From Candidatus Zhuqueibacterota bacterium (GTDB lineage Bacteria > Zhuqueibacterota > Zhuqueibacteria > Thermofontimicrobiales > Thiofontviventaceae), in the NCBI GenBank assembly GCA_014729735.1, contig WJJN01000692.1:1-7813 (forward strand): a DNA stretch of 7,813 bases, read 5' to 3'. Positions 1 through 5,935 of this stretch are shown piece by piece. Within the stretch, counting starts at the first letter, position 1; each line of letters starts with the position of its first letter. The notes under the pieces are model-generated. The model worked only from the letters and a program-made list of their open reading frames with translations. It was not told where the DNA came from and did not search any database. A program made the position numbers and the translations under genes.

Positions 1-187
1 ATCTCCCCCGTCCCTTGAGTTGTTCTTCCGAGATGACCAATGTGCCTTCTTGCTCACCATTTTTCGCCAATTTACAGGCTAATTCGTTTGTCGACCGTAG
101 TCTCCAGAAGGCATATATGTTTTTGCCGAAGTAATCGGTTTTTAATTGTAGCTTTATTTTGTCTGCTGTTATTAGCTCATATTTCAT
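1..187 (-). CDS. birA: Biotin--[acetyl-CoA-carboxylase] ligase, N-terminal part (truncated by window edge)
   Basis: The 62 visible codons match the start of the biotin protein ligase catalytic domain, which makes biotinyl-AMP and transfers biotin to a lysine of carboxyl carrier proteins in the cytoplasm. Seen: a 'RSTNELA' segment (residues 31-37, the family's S-T-N motif), 'EGTLVISEEQ' (47-56) and 'KGRGR' (58-62), the biotin/ATP-binding GRGR loop, just at the window edge. Leu-Lys stands where Thr-x is usual before GRGR. The protein begins directly with the catalytic domain: there is no room for the N-terminal winged-helix repressor domain of E. coli BirA, so I infer a ligase that does not itself bind DNA. 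Its ATG overlaps the xerD stop (ATGA, 184-187), which indicates translational coupling and a shared transcript. The rest of the gene is off the window to the left. Confidence 0.85.
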   Translation of the reverse strand, partial: MKYELITADKIKLQLKTDYFGKNIYAFWRLRSTNELACKLAKNGEQEGTLVISEEQLKGRGR

Positions 188-1089
188 AGTGAACGATAGT
201 ATTTCTCCCTCGGATGAAATGTACGATGTACTTCACGAAGATAATCTCTGTCAAGATGCGTGTAAATCTGGGTTGATGAAATACTGACATGTCCCAGCAT
301 TTCCTGCACTGCTCGCAAGTCGGCACCTCCCTCGATCAAATGGGTGGCAAAGGTATGCCGTAGCGTATGGGGCGAAACCTGTTTTTTAATACCGGAATTC
401 TGCACATGTTTTTTCAGGATTTTCCAGAATCCCATACGCGAAAGCCTTTTGCCATGATGATTTAAAAACAGCGTATCATCGGTTGATGCCCGGCTAAGTA
501 ATGTTCTGGAGGTAGCGCAATAATCGAGTACATATCTGATCGCGCTTTCGCCAACCGGGATGATCCGCATTTTCGATCCCTTGCCCATTACCTGTACTAA
601 TTGCTCATCGAATAGCAGATCGGGCAATTTTGCTGAGATCAACTCTGTCACCCGAACTCCGGTTGCATAAGCGAATTCGAGCATCGCCCTGTCGCGTAAT
701 CCGAATTTGTCTGTTATATCAGGCTGTTGAAGTAAATGCTGCATTTCTGCATGACTCAATACATTCGGGAGCTTTTTGGATAATTTGGGAAATGTGAGAT
801 TTTCTGCCGGATTTGTCTCTTGTTCATGTTCTCCCTGCAAAAACCGATGAAACATGCGAATCGCGGATAATTTCCGGGCGATACTAAAAGATGAGAAATC
901 TTTCTTGCTTAACGAAACGATATATTTTGATATATGAGCCGGTTCCACATGATGCATATCTATAATATTTTCATCATTTAAAAAATCGACATAATCCACA
1001 AGATCGGTTGCGTATGCCTGAATGCTGTTCTGCGCCAGATTACGTTCGATCATTAAAAAATTGAGAAAATCATCAATGTACTGTTCCAC
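184..1089 (-). CDS. xerD: Tyrosine recombinase XerD (XerC/XerD family)
   Basis: Site-specific tyrosine recombinase that, with a partner Xer protein, resolves chromosome dimers at dif. From the GTG start at 1089 it is 301 aa, close to the usual ~298. An N-terminal SAM-like DNA-binding domain (about 1-100, 'YIDDFLNFLMIERNLAQNSI') is followed by the catalytic domain with all expected residues: Arg146 (ATGVRVTEL), Lys170 (MGKGSK), His241 and Arg244 (SPHTLRHTFATHL), His267 (MLGH) and nucleophile Tyr276 (TQIYTHLD). The C-terminal 'YLREVHRTFHPR' resembles XerD more than XerC; that split is inference. The GTG was chosen because XerD proteins begin at 'xEQYIDDFL'. An upstream ATG at 1167 would add 26 unrelated residues and run into the previous gene. 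No strong Shine-Dalgarno precedes the GTG. It lies 29 bp after the upstream gene and overlaps birA by 4 bases. Its operon position suggests the housekeeping enzyme rather than a mobile-element integrase. Confidence 0.9.
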   Translation of the reverse strand: MEQYIDDFLNFLMIERNLAQNSIQAYATDLVDYVDFLNDENIIDMHHVEPAHISKYIVSLSKKDFSSFSIARKLSAIRMFHRFLQGEHEQETNPAENLTFPKLSKKLPNVLSHAEMQHLLQQPDITDKFGLRDRAMLEFAYATGVRVTELISAKLPDLLFDEQLVQVMGKGSKMRIIPVGESAIRYVLDYCATSRTLLSRASTDDTLFLNHHGKRLSRMGFWKILKKHVQNSGIKKQVSPHTLRHTFATHLIEGGADLRAVQEMLGHVSISSTQIYTHLDRDYLREVHRTFHPREKYYRSL

Positions 1090-1118
1090 AATCGACTCGC
1101 GGTTAATTCGATGATGAT

Positions 1119-1556
1119 TTAATCTTCGGGCAGAATGTGCTCGGTTAGCGACAGCGCAATGCCGCACATCATTACTTCAGGTCCCATCTGCGTGAAATCC
1201 CCGGATAGCAGCGAATTATCTACATTGGCATACAGCGAACAGCCTGCTTCCTTTTCTACGATCAAGCCACTGACTGTCCCGCCACACTGCCCGATAAATG
1301 TAACCTCACCCAGCATTTTGCTGACGACATAGCCTGTGCAGAAATGCAGTTGCAAGTGTGAAGTTCCCGTGTACACAGAGATCAAATTTCCGGTTCTGTT
1401 ACCGATGGGGATATCGGGATAAATTTCCAGCGAAAGACTCCGGTTCTCTTCTTCGTCCTTTACAACCAGGCGATAATTATTCTGCCGATGTTTAAGTGAT
1501 GCGCATAATATATCAGCGATTTCCTTAATTGCCTTTTCTGTAAACACAGCTTTCAT
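1119..1556 (-). CDS. Conserved-looking hypothetical protein, 145 aa
   Basis: I do not recognise the family. The reading frame looks real: it starts 4 bases after a strong Shine-Dalgarno (AGAGGA on the minus strand, 1561-1566), sits about 50 nt downstream of a near-consensus promoter, fills the space up to xerD, and is read on the same strand 29 bp before it. The predicted make-up is an N-terminal helix (about 4-22), then mostly alternating short beta-like stretches with many glycines, then a hydrophobic stretch (129-140) too short and mixed to call a membrane anchor. There is no signal peptide, so a cytoplasmic location is likely. It has five cysteines (18, 73, 91, 106, 131), one of them in 'GQCGGT', with no recognisable metal-binding spacing. 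A small ligand-binding or regulatory protein is possible but unsupported. As first gene of the operon, it could be functionally tied to xerD or birA. Confidence 0.75.
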   Translation of the reverse strand: MKAVFTEKAIKEIADILCASLKHRQNNYRLVVKDEEENRSLSLEIYPDIPIGNRTGNLISVYTGTSHLQLHFCTGYVVSKMLGEVTFIGQCGGTVSGLIVEKEAGCSLYANVDNSLLSGDFTQMGPEVMMCGIALSLTEHILPED

Positions 1557-1560
1557 AAAA

Positions 1561-1566
1561 TCCTCT
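1561..1566 (-). promoter_or_regulatory. Shine-Dalgarno of the 145-aa gene
   Basis: AGAGGA on the minus strand, 4 nt before the ATG at 1556. It fixes the start of the hypothetical gene. Confidence 0.75.
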
Positions 1567-1614
1567 TTTGAGTTTATTTTCAGCTAAAATGTGAATGACA
1601 TTATGTGAATTTTG

Positions 1615-1643
1615 AATATACCGAAAATTTTACTATTTGTCAA
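1615..1643 (-). promoter_or_regulatory. Sigma70-type promoter for the hypothetical-xerD-birA operon
   Basis: On the minus strand, a perfect -35 TTGACA (1638-1643) is followed by a 17-bp spacer and a -10 TATATT (1615-1620, 5 of 6 matches to TATAAT). The expected transcription start is near 1607-1609, giving a leader of about 50 nt before the ATG at 1556. No other promoter is seen before xerD or birA, so all three genes probably depend on this one. Confidence 0.7.
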
Positions 1644-1684
1644 GAATAAAACTCCTAAGTCTAAATTATTTTTTTACTTGACAA
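1637..1684. repeat. Inverted repeat formed by the two -35 regions
   Basis: TTGTCAAG (1637-1644) and CTTGACAA (1677-1684) are exact 8-bp reverse complements separated by 32 bp of AT-rich sequence. Each arm contains the -35 hexamer of one divergent promoter, so the symmetry partly follows from two consensus -35 boxes facing away from each other. The match extends one base beyond the hexamer on each side. It could also be a paired protein-binding site. Confidence 0.5.
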
Positions 1685-1694
1685 TGATTCAAGT
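1676..1694. promoter_or_regulatory. Candidate operator overlapping the rightward -35
   Basis: ACTTGA-N7-TCAAGT is a perfect 6+6 inverted repeat spanning the -35 box and half the spacer of the rightward promoter. A repressor bound here would block RNA polymerase. The leftward promoter lacks the second half-site, so any control would act mainly on the peptidase-ptsI side. The site is short and the region AT-rich, so chance is possible. Confidence 0.3.
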
Positions 1695-1706
1695 TTTTGA
1701 TATATT
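1678..1706 (+). promoter_or_regulatory. Sigma70-type promoter for the M1 peptidase-ptsI unit
   Basis: A perfect -35 TTGACA (1678-1683), a 17-bp spacer and a -10 TATATT (1701-1706). Transcription should start near 1712-1714. That leaves about 28 nt before the inferred start codon at 1741, room for a Shine-Dalgarno, and argues against starts at the ATGs at 1717 or 1725. The hexamers and spacing are identical to the leftward promoter. Confidence 0.75.
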
Positions 1707-1727
1707 AGCGTTATTTATGGAGTTATG

Positions 1728-1734
1728 AAAGGGA
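1728..1734 (+). promoter_or_regulatory. Shine-Dalgarno that places the M1 peptidase start at 1741
   Basis: AAAGGGA, whose AGGG core (1730-1733) lies 7 nt before codon ATC at 1741, a normal spacing. No ATG, GTG or TTG in the reading frame lies at a suitable distance, which supports initiation at the unusual ATC. Confidence 0.45.
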
Positions 1735-1740
1735 ACTGAA

Positions 1741-3675
1741 ATCAGAAGGATTTTTACATTATCTGTTGCGCTGCTTTTTTGGGCGCGACCCGCATCCGCA
1801 CAACACGCGAATTATGATGTGACATATTATGGTCTGGATATCTCATTTGACGATGAGGCTGAAGCAATCACCGGACACTTGCAATTTCAAGCCCGTAGTC
1901 TTATCGATAGCCTGAATTTAATAGAGCTGGATTTACATCATACAATGCATGTCGATTCTATGTCACCCACGGTTATTGATTACAATCATGCAGAAGACAA
2001 ATTATTCCTCAGTTTAGACCACGCGTGCGACAGGGGAGAGAACGTCATTTTTTCAGTCTATTATCACGGTTCACCGGAAAAGCCGGGGGCTTTTTCCAGT
2101 CCTTTAGGCTTTTACAGCCCGGAGGAAAACCGGATCTTCCGTACTGAAAGCAGTCCGTACTATGCGCACTACTGGATGCCCTGCAAAGACACCCCATCGG
2201 ATAAAGCGGATTCTGCGGATTTTTGGATCACGGTCGATGAATCATTAACTGCTGCTTCAAACGGAAAACTTGTGAAAGTTCAAGCGAATGATGATCATAC
2301 CAGGACATTTCACTGGAAAGTGATGAATCCGATTGCCACCTATTTGATGACGATTACGATTGCGGAGTACAATATTCTTTCGGATTATTATGTAAATGCA
2401 AGCGGTGATTCGCTGCTATTACAATATTATTTATTTGCAAACCGCGATGAAGAACAGATTATTCCCTTTGAAACGCTAAAAAACATGATTCGCATATTGG
2501 AAAAGTATTACGGAGCGTATCCTTTTTACGAAGAAAAGTATGCAATAGCAGAATATGTTACCCGCTGGGCAGCAATGGAATATCAAACGCTTTCCTGTTT
2601 TAATTCCTACGCGCTCGTCGATGAGGAAACGATTCTGCATGAGCTCGCGCACCAGTGGTGGGGCGATTGCGTGAGCCCGGCGAATTTTCATCACACCTGG
2701 ATCAGCGAAGGATTGGCGGTTTTTTCCGAAGCGCTGTACTGGGGCGAAATCCGGCGCGAGCAGCATTATCATGAATATTTTGAAGATTTATATGCTGCCT
2801 ATTATGAGAATGACATTCTCTATCGCCGGGATTTAAGTACGCCACTGAAAGTCTATCCGAGTTTAATTTACCATAAAGGAGCGTGGGTTTTTCGTATGCT
2901 GCGGAATGTCGTTGGCGATTCGATCTTCTGGAAGGGCTTACAGGAATTTCGCAAGCGGCACGAATACGGTTCTGCCACGACAGATGATTTGCAGCAGGCG
3001 TTCGAAGTAGTGGCAAATCAGCCACTAAATTGGTTTTTTGAGCAATGGATCTATAAGCCGTCATTTCCTCAATATAATTATGGCTGGTCACAGCAAAAAA
3101 CAGCCGGCGGTTATAAAGTCACTGGATTTTTAGATCGCATCAAAACGGATTTTATGATGCCGGTAGATATTTCGATTTATTCCGGAAATGAGGTTTTTTC
3201 CGAAGTCGTTTGGGTGAGAGACAGCAGCGCTGTATTTGAATTCATCTCTCCGAATCCGGTGGAGGAAATAGTACCGGACGAAGGAAATTTGATCCTTGCA
3301 AATTTTCATCACATCGAGCAGCCCGATATTAGACTGCGCAATTATCGCTTTGATATGAATAATGACAGTTTGCCAGGCAGTGGCAGGGATTTTGTTAACG
3401 GAACACTTGTTCTTTCAGTAGTAAATAAAGGGCTGAACGCGCATCATGTGGAATTTGAATTGAACGCCGACCCGGTCGTCAGGCTCTATCGGCAAAAAGT
3501 GATGCTCGACACCATGATGCACAATGAAAAAGTGTATATTTCATATAAATTTTCGATTACACGTGAAACAAAAACAGACTTCATCCGGTTCAATTTAATA
3601 ATCGTTACTTCTGCGAATTTTGCTCATCATCATAACCTGAATTTAGACCTTAATACAAAAATCAGATTGGATTAA
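1741..3675 (+). CDS. Secreted M1-family zinc metallopeptidase (aminopeptidase N-like), apparent ATC start
   Basis: Probable exported aminopeptidase removing N-terminal residues from peptides. Numbered from 1741 (644 aa): signal peptide 1-20 (Arg-Arg, hydrophobic core, 'RPASA' cleavage before Gln21); N-terminal beta domain with 'YDVTYYGLDISF'; substrate-binding 'AAMEY' (277-281), a variant of GxMEN; zinc site HELAH (300-304) plus Glu323 in 'WISEGLA', the M1 HExxH-x18-E signature, with catalytic Glu301; transition-state Tyr377 in 'YHKGAW'; a beta domain (about 445-525); and a C-terminal Ig/CARDB-like segment (about 530-644). No lipobox or type IX sorting tail is seen, so periplasm or outside is expected. 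Start: the signal peptide is open only back to a TGA at 1726 and contains no ATG, GTG or TTG. ATC at 1741 has a well-spaced Shine-Dalgarno. GTG at 1819 is the first ordinary start but lies beyond the signal peptide. A start-codon mutation or base-call error is an alternative. ptsI follows after 43 bp. Confidence 0.88.
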   Translation: MRRIFTLSVALLFWARPASAQHANYDVTYYGLDISFDDEAEAITGHLQFQARSLIDSLNLIELDLHHTMHVDSMSPTVIDYNHAEDKLFLSLDHACDRGENVIFSVYYHGSPEKPGAFSSPLGFYSPEENRIFRTESSPYYAHYWMPCKDTPSDKADSADFWITVDESLTAASNGKLVKVQANDDHTRTFHWKVMNPIATYLMTITIAEYNILSDYYVNASGDSLLLQYYLFANRDEEQIIPFETLKNMIRILEKYYGAYPFYEEKYAIAEYVTRWAAMEYQTLSCFNSYALVDEETILHELAHQWWGDCVSPANFHHTWISEGLAVFSEALYWGEIRREQHYHEYFEDLYAAYYENDILYRRDLSTPLKVYPSLIYHKGAWVFRMLRNVVGDSIFWKGLQEFRKRHEYGSATTDDLQQAFEVVANQPLNWFFEQWIYKPSFPQYNYGWSQQKTAGGYKVTGFLDRIKTDFMMPVDISIYSGNEVFSEVVWVRDSSAVFEFISPNPVEEIVPDEGNLILANFHHIEQPDIRLRNYRFDMNNDSLPGSGRDFVNGTLVLSVVNKGLNAHHVEFELNADPVVRLYRQKVMLDTMMHNEKVYISYKFSITRETKTDFIRFNLIIVTSANFAHHHNLNLDLNTKIRLD

Positions 3676-3718
3676 CTACAAAAGTTTATGCAAATTAGTA
3701 ATAGCAGGAATTAAGAAA

Positions 3719-5443
3719 ATGGTTCAAAAACAAACTCGAATTACAGGGATTGCCATATCACCGGGAATCGGTTATGGCAAGGCATGCATCTGGGGAACGG
3801 CTCCGGCTGTGAAGCGGCGCAAAATTCGAGTGGGGCAGGTTTCTTCGGAATTAAAACGCCTGGAAAAGGCAGTGGATATGTCTTTAAAACAGATATTCGA
3901 TATCCGGGATAAAGTTTCTGATAAAATCGGCGAAAAGGAGGCGGACATATTCGGCGCGCATGCGATGTTATTGAGGGATCCTGTGCTAATGGCGCAGGTC
4001 GAAAAAACGATCGTGGAGCAACGGATTAACGCCGAAGCTGCTATCGAGGAAGTTATCGATGAATCTGTCAAGGTTTATGCCACGACTAATGAAATGTACC
4101 TCAAGGAACGAATTCAGGATTTTCGCGACGTCGGACGTCGATTGGTGGATAATCTGGCAGGTTTTAACCAGGAATGCCTGCTTGCCGACGAAAGTGATAT
4201 TATTGTAATCGCAGCAGAAATTACACCCTCGCAATTGATGGAAGCAGATCATTCGAAGATCAAAGGCTTTGTAACCGAAATGGGCGGGGAAACGTCGCAT
4301 GTCGCCATTCTTGCACGCTCACTGGGTATTCCACTTGTTTCCGGCATCAGTAATGTTCTGAATCGCATTAAAGCCGGTTTACCCTTGCTGGTTAACGGCT
4401 TCAACGGAACGATTTTGCGGCAGCCCTCAAATAATGAGATAAAGGCAGAGAAAAAAGAATTTCCGCGTATCGTTATTTCTGAGAGCGAAATTGAAAAACT
4501 GAATAAATTGCCCGTGGAAACCGCAGATGGGCATCCGGTTACCCTGATGGCAAACGTTCGCTCTCAAACAGATATCATGTTTGCCAAGAAATTTCAATCC
4601 GCGGGGATAGGGCTCTATCGCACTGAATTGGCATTTAACAATAAAAATTCATTTCCCTCGGAAGAATATCAATTCAACACTTATAAAGAAGTCGTCCAAC
4701 AAATCGCGCCCCATCCGGTGACTATCCGAACGCTGGATTTAGGAGGAGACAAATTCAGTCCCTATTATCCCTATCTGAAAAAACGTGAATTAAATCCGTA
4801 TCTGGGGATGCGGGCAATTCGCATATCACTAGCCCGCCCCGATATCCTCCGGGATCAACTGCGGGCGATTGTCCGGGCAAGTGCCCACGGACAGGTGAAA
4901 TTACTCTTGCCAATGATTTCCGGTGTCGAGGAAATCCGGCGGATCAAAAGGATGCTTTACCGGATTATGCGCAATTTTCAAAAAGAGGGCATTCCGTTCG
5001 ACCCGGATCTGAGGATCGGCGCAATGATCGAAATCCCGTCAGCAGTGATTGTCATTAGCTCGATATTGAAGGAAGTGGATTTCATCAGCGTTGGCACAAA
5101 TGATTTGATACAGTACACTCTTGCAGTCGATCGAAGTAATGAAACAGTGAGCCAATACTACGAGCCGATGCATCCGGCGGTGCTGCATCTGTTGAAACAG
5201 ATTGCTGCTGCCGCGAACCGGGAGAAAAAGGAAGCTTCGATTTGTGGCGAAATGGCGGCGGATGTTCGCTATACAAAACTGTTGATCGGACTCGGTTACA
5301 ATGTTCTCAGCATGAGTTCGTTATTTATTCCGCAAATTAAACGGGTCGTCAGAACAATCACACAGGACTCTGCACGGGAATTGGCTTACAAGGCATTGAA
5401 TCTGTGGGAGATAAAGAAAATTAAAAAGCTGATTCATCTTTAG
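3719..5443 (+). CDS. ptsI: Phosphoenolpyruvate-protein phosphotransferase (PTS enzyme I)
   Basis: Cytoplasmic enzyme I, which takes phosphate from PEP onto a histidine and passes it to HPr, the first step of the PTS. At 574 aa it is the usual length and has no GAF (PtsP) or fused HPr/EIIA domain. Seen: N-terminal 'ITGIAISPGIGYGKA' (8-22); the phosphohistidine loop 'GGETSHVAILARSLGIP' with His194; the PEP-binding barrel with 'GIGLYRTE' (Arg301), 'TIRTLDLGGDK' (Arg337), 'ELNPYLGMRAIR', 'MIEIPSA' (Glu438), 'VGTNDLIQYTLAVDR' (Asp462, Arg472); and 'SICGEMA' with proton-donor Cys509. All expected catalytic residues are present, so it should be active. The ATG follows AGGAA (3706-3710) by 8 nt. It sits 43 bp after the peptidase with no promoter visible in the gap, suggesting a shared transcript. 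No HPr, HPr kinase or EII gene is in the window, so sugar uptake versus a regulatory relay cannot be decided. Confidence 0.95.
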   Translation: MVQKQTRITGIAISPGIGYGKACIWGTAPAVKRRKIRVGQVSSELKRLEKAVDMSLKQIFDIRDKVSDKIGEKEADIFGAHAMLLRDPVLMAQVEKTIVEQRINAEAAIEEVIDESVKVYATTNEMYLKERIQDFRDVGRRLVDNLAGFNQECLLADESDIIVIAAEITPSQLMEADHSKIKGFVTEMGGETSHVAILARSLGIPLVSGISNVLNRIKAGLPLLVNGFNGTILRQPSNNEIKAEKKEFPRIVISESEIEKLNKLPVETADGHPVTLMANVRSQTDIMFAKKFQSAGIGLYRTELAFNNKNSFPSEEYQFNTYKEVVQQIAPHPVTIRTLDLGGDKFSPYYPYLKKRELNPYLGMRAIRISLARPDILRDQLRAIVRASAHGQVKLLLPMISGVEEIRRIKRMLYRIMRNFQKEGIPFDPDLRIGAMIEIPSAVIVISSILKEVDFISVGTNDLIQYTLAVDRSNETVSQYYEPMHPAVLHLLKQIAAAANREKKEASICGEMAADVRYTKLLIGLGYNVLSMSSLFIPQIKRVVRTITQDSARELAYKALNLWEIKKIKKLIHL

Positions 5444-5464
5444 TTCTAACACTATCCTTCAGAT

Positions 5465-5884
5465 TTAATCTCCAATTATTTTAACAAGCACGCGCTTTCG
5501 ACGACGACCGTCGAATTCGCCGTAAAAGATTTGTTCCCATGGACCAAAATCCAGCCGTCCGTCTGTAATTGCGACAACGACTTCCCGTCCCATGATTTGC
5601 CGTTTCAAATGTGCGTCGCCGTTGTCTTCGCCAGTGCGATTGTGCTGATAATGGCTGATCGGTTCATGCGGTGCAAGCTCTTCCAGCCATCTTTTGTAAT
5701 CGCTGTGCAAGCCCGATTCATCATCATTGATAAAAACCGAGGCAGTGATGTGCATTGCATTCACGAGAACAAATCCTTCCTGAATTCCACTCTCGCGCAG
5801 ACAATCATCCACCTGCGGTGTTATATTGATTAATGCAACCCGCGTTTGGGTATTAAACCAGAGTTCTTTGCGATAACTTTTCAT
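5465..5884 (-). CDS. yjbQ: YjbQ/UPF0047 family protein
   Basis: A 139-aa protein of the YjbQ (UPF0047) family, of normal length. Family members are small cytoplasmic proteins; E. coli YjbQ shows weak thiamine-phosphate synthase activity, but the physiological role is unsettled. Seen: 'NAMHITASVFINDDESGLHSD' spread over 42-62 (His45, Asn53), a central 'HNRTGEDNGDAHLK' (81-94, with His92), 'ITDGRLDFGPWEQIFYGEFDG' spread over 106-126, and a basic 'RRRKRVLVKI' end. These are the conserved blocks of the family, in its 'GPWEQIFYGEFDG' form. The start is supported by AGGAGA (5893-5898), 8 nt before the ATG. It is the last visible gene of the leftward bsh unit, 51 bp after bshA with no promoter seen between. 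This placement hints at a link to thiol metabolism, but only by association. It converges with ptsI 21 bp away. Confidence 0.88.
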   Translation of the reverse strand: MKSYRKELWFNTQTRVALINITPQVDDCLRESGIQEGFVLVNAMHITASVFINDDESGLHSDYKRWLEELAPHEPISHYQHNRTGEDNGDAHLKRQIMGREVVVAITDGRLDFGPWEQIFYGEFDGRRRKRVLVKIIGD

Positions 5885-5935
5885 GATATATTTCTCCTAT
5901 CTTTTTTATTTCATTGATCTCCAAATCAGAGCATC

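Noticed and set aside
184..1089. Recombinase as sign of an integrated mobile element
   Set aside because: Length and motifs fit housekeeping XerD, it is in an operon with birA, and no att repeats, phage or transposon genes are visible.
1090..1167. 26-residue N-terminal extension of XerD from ATG 1167
   Set aside because: It overlaps the end of the upstream gene by 49 bases and adds residues unlike any Xer N-terminus; GTG 1089 gives the family's normal start.
1557..1740. dif-like Xer site or small RNA in the divergent region
   Set aside because: I see no pair of 11-bp Xer arms with a 6-8-bp centre and no stable hairpin with T-run; the region is explained by the two promoters.
2476..3312. Minus-strand open frames inside the M1 peptidase gene
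   Set aside because: They lie opposite a well-conserved gene, resemble no family I know and have no convincing ribosome sites; they are shadows.
5444..5464. Bidirectional terminator between ptsI and yjbQ
   Set aside because: The 21-bp gap has no GC-rich stem and no clear T-run.
5885..5935. Weak inverted repeat (TGAT/ATCA) between bshA and yjbQ as terminator or promoter
   Set aside because: Four-base arms in AT-rich sequence are expected by chance, and no -35/-10 pair is evident.
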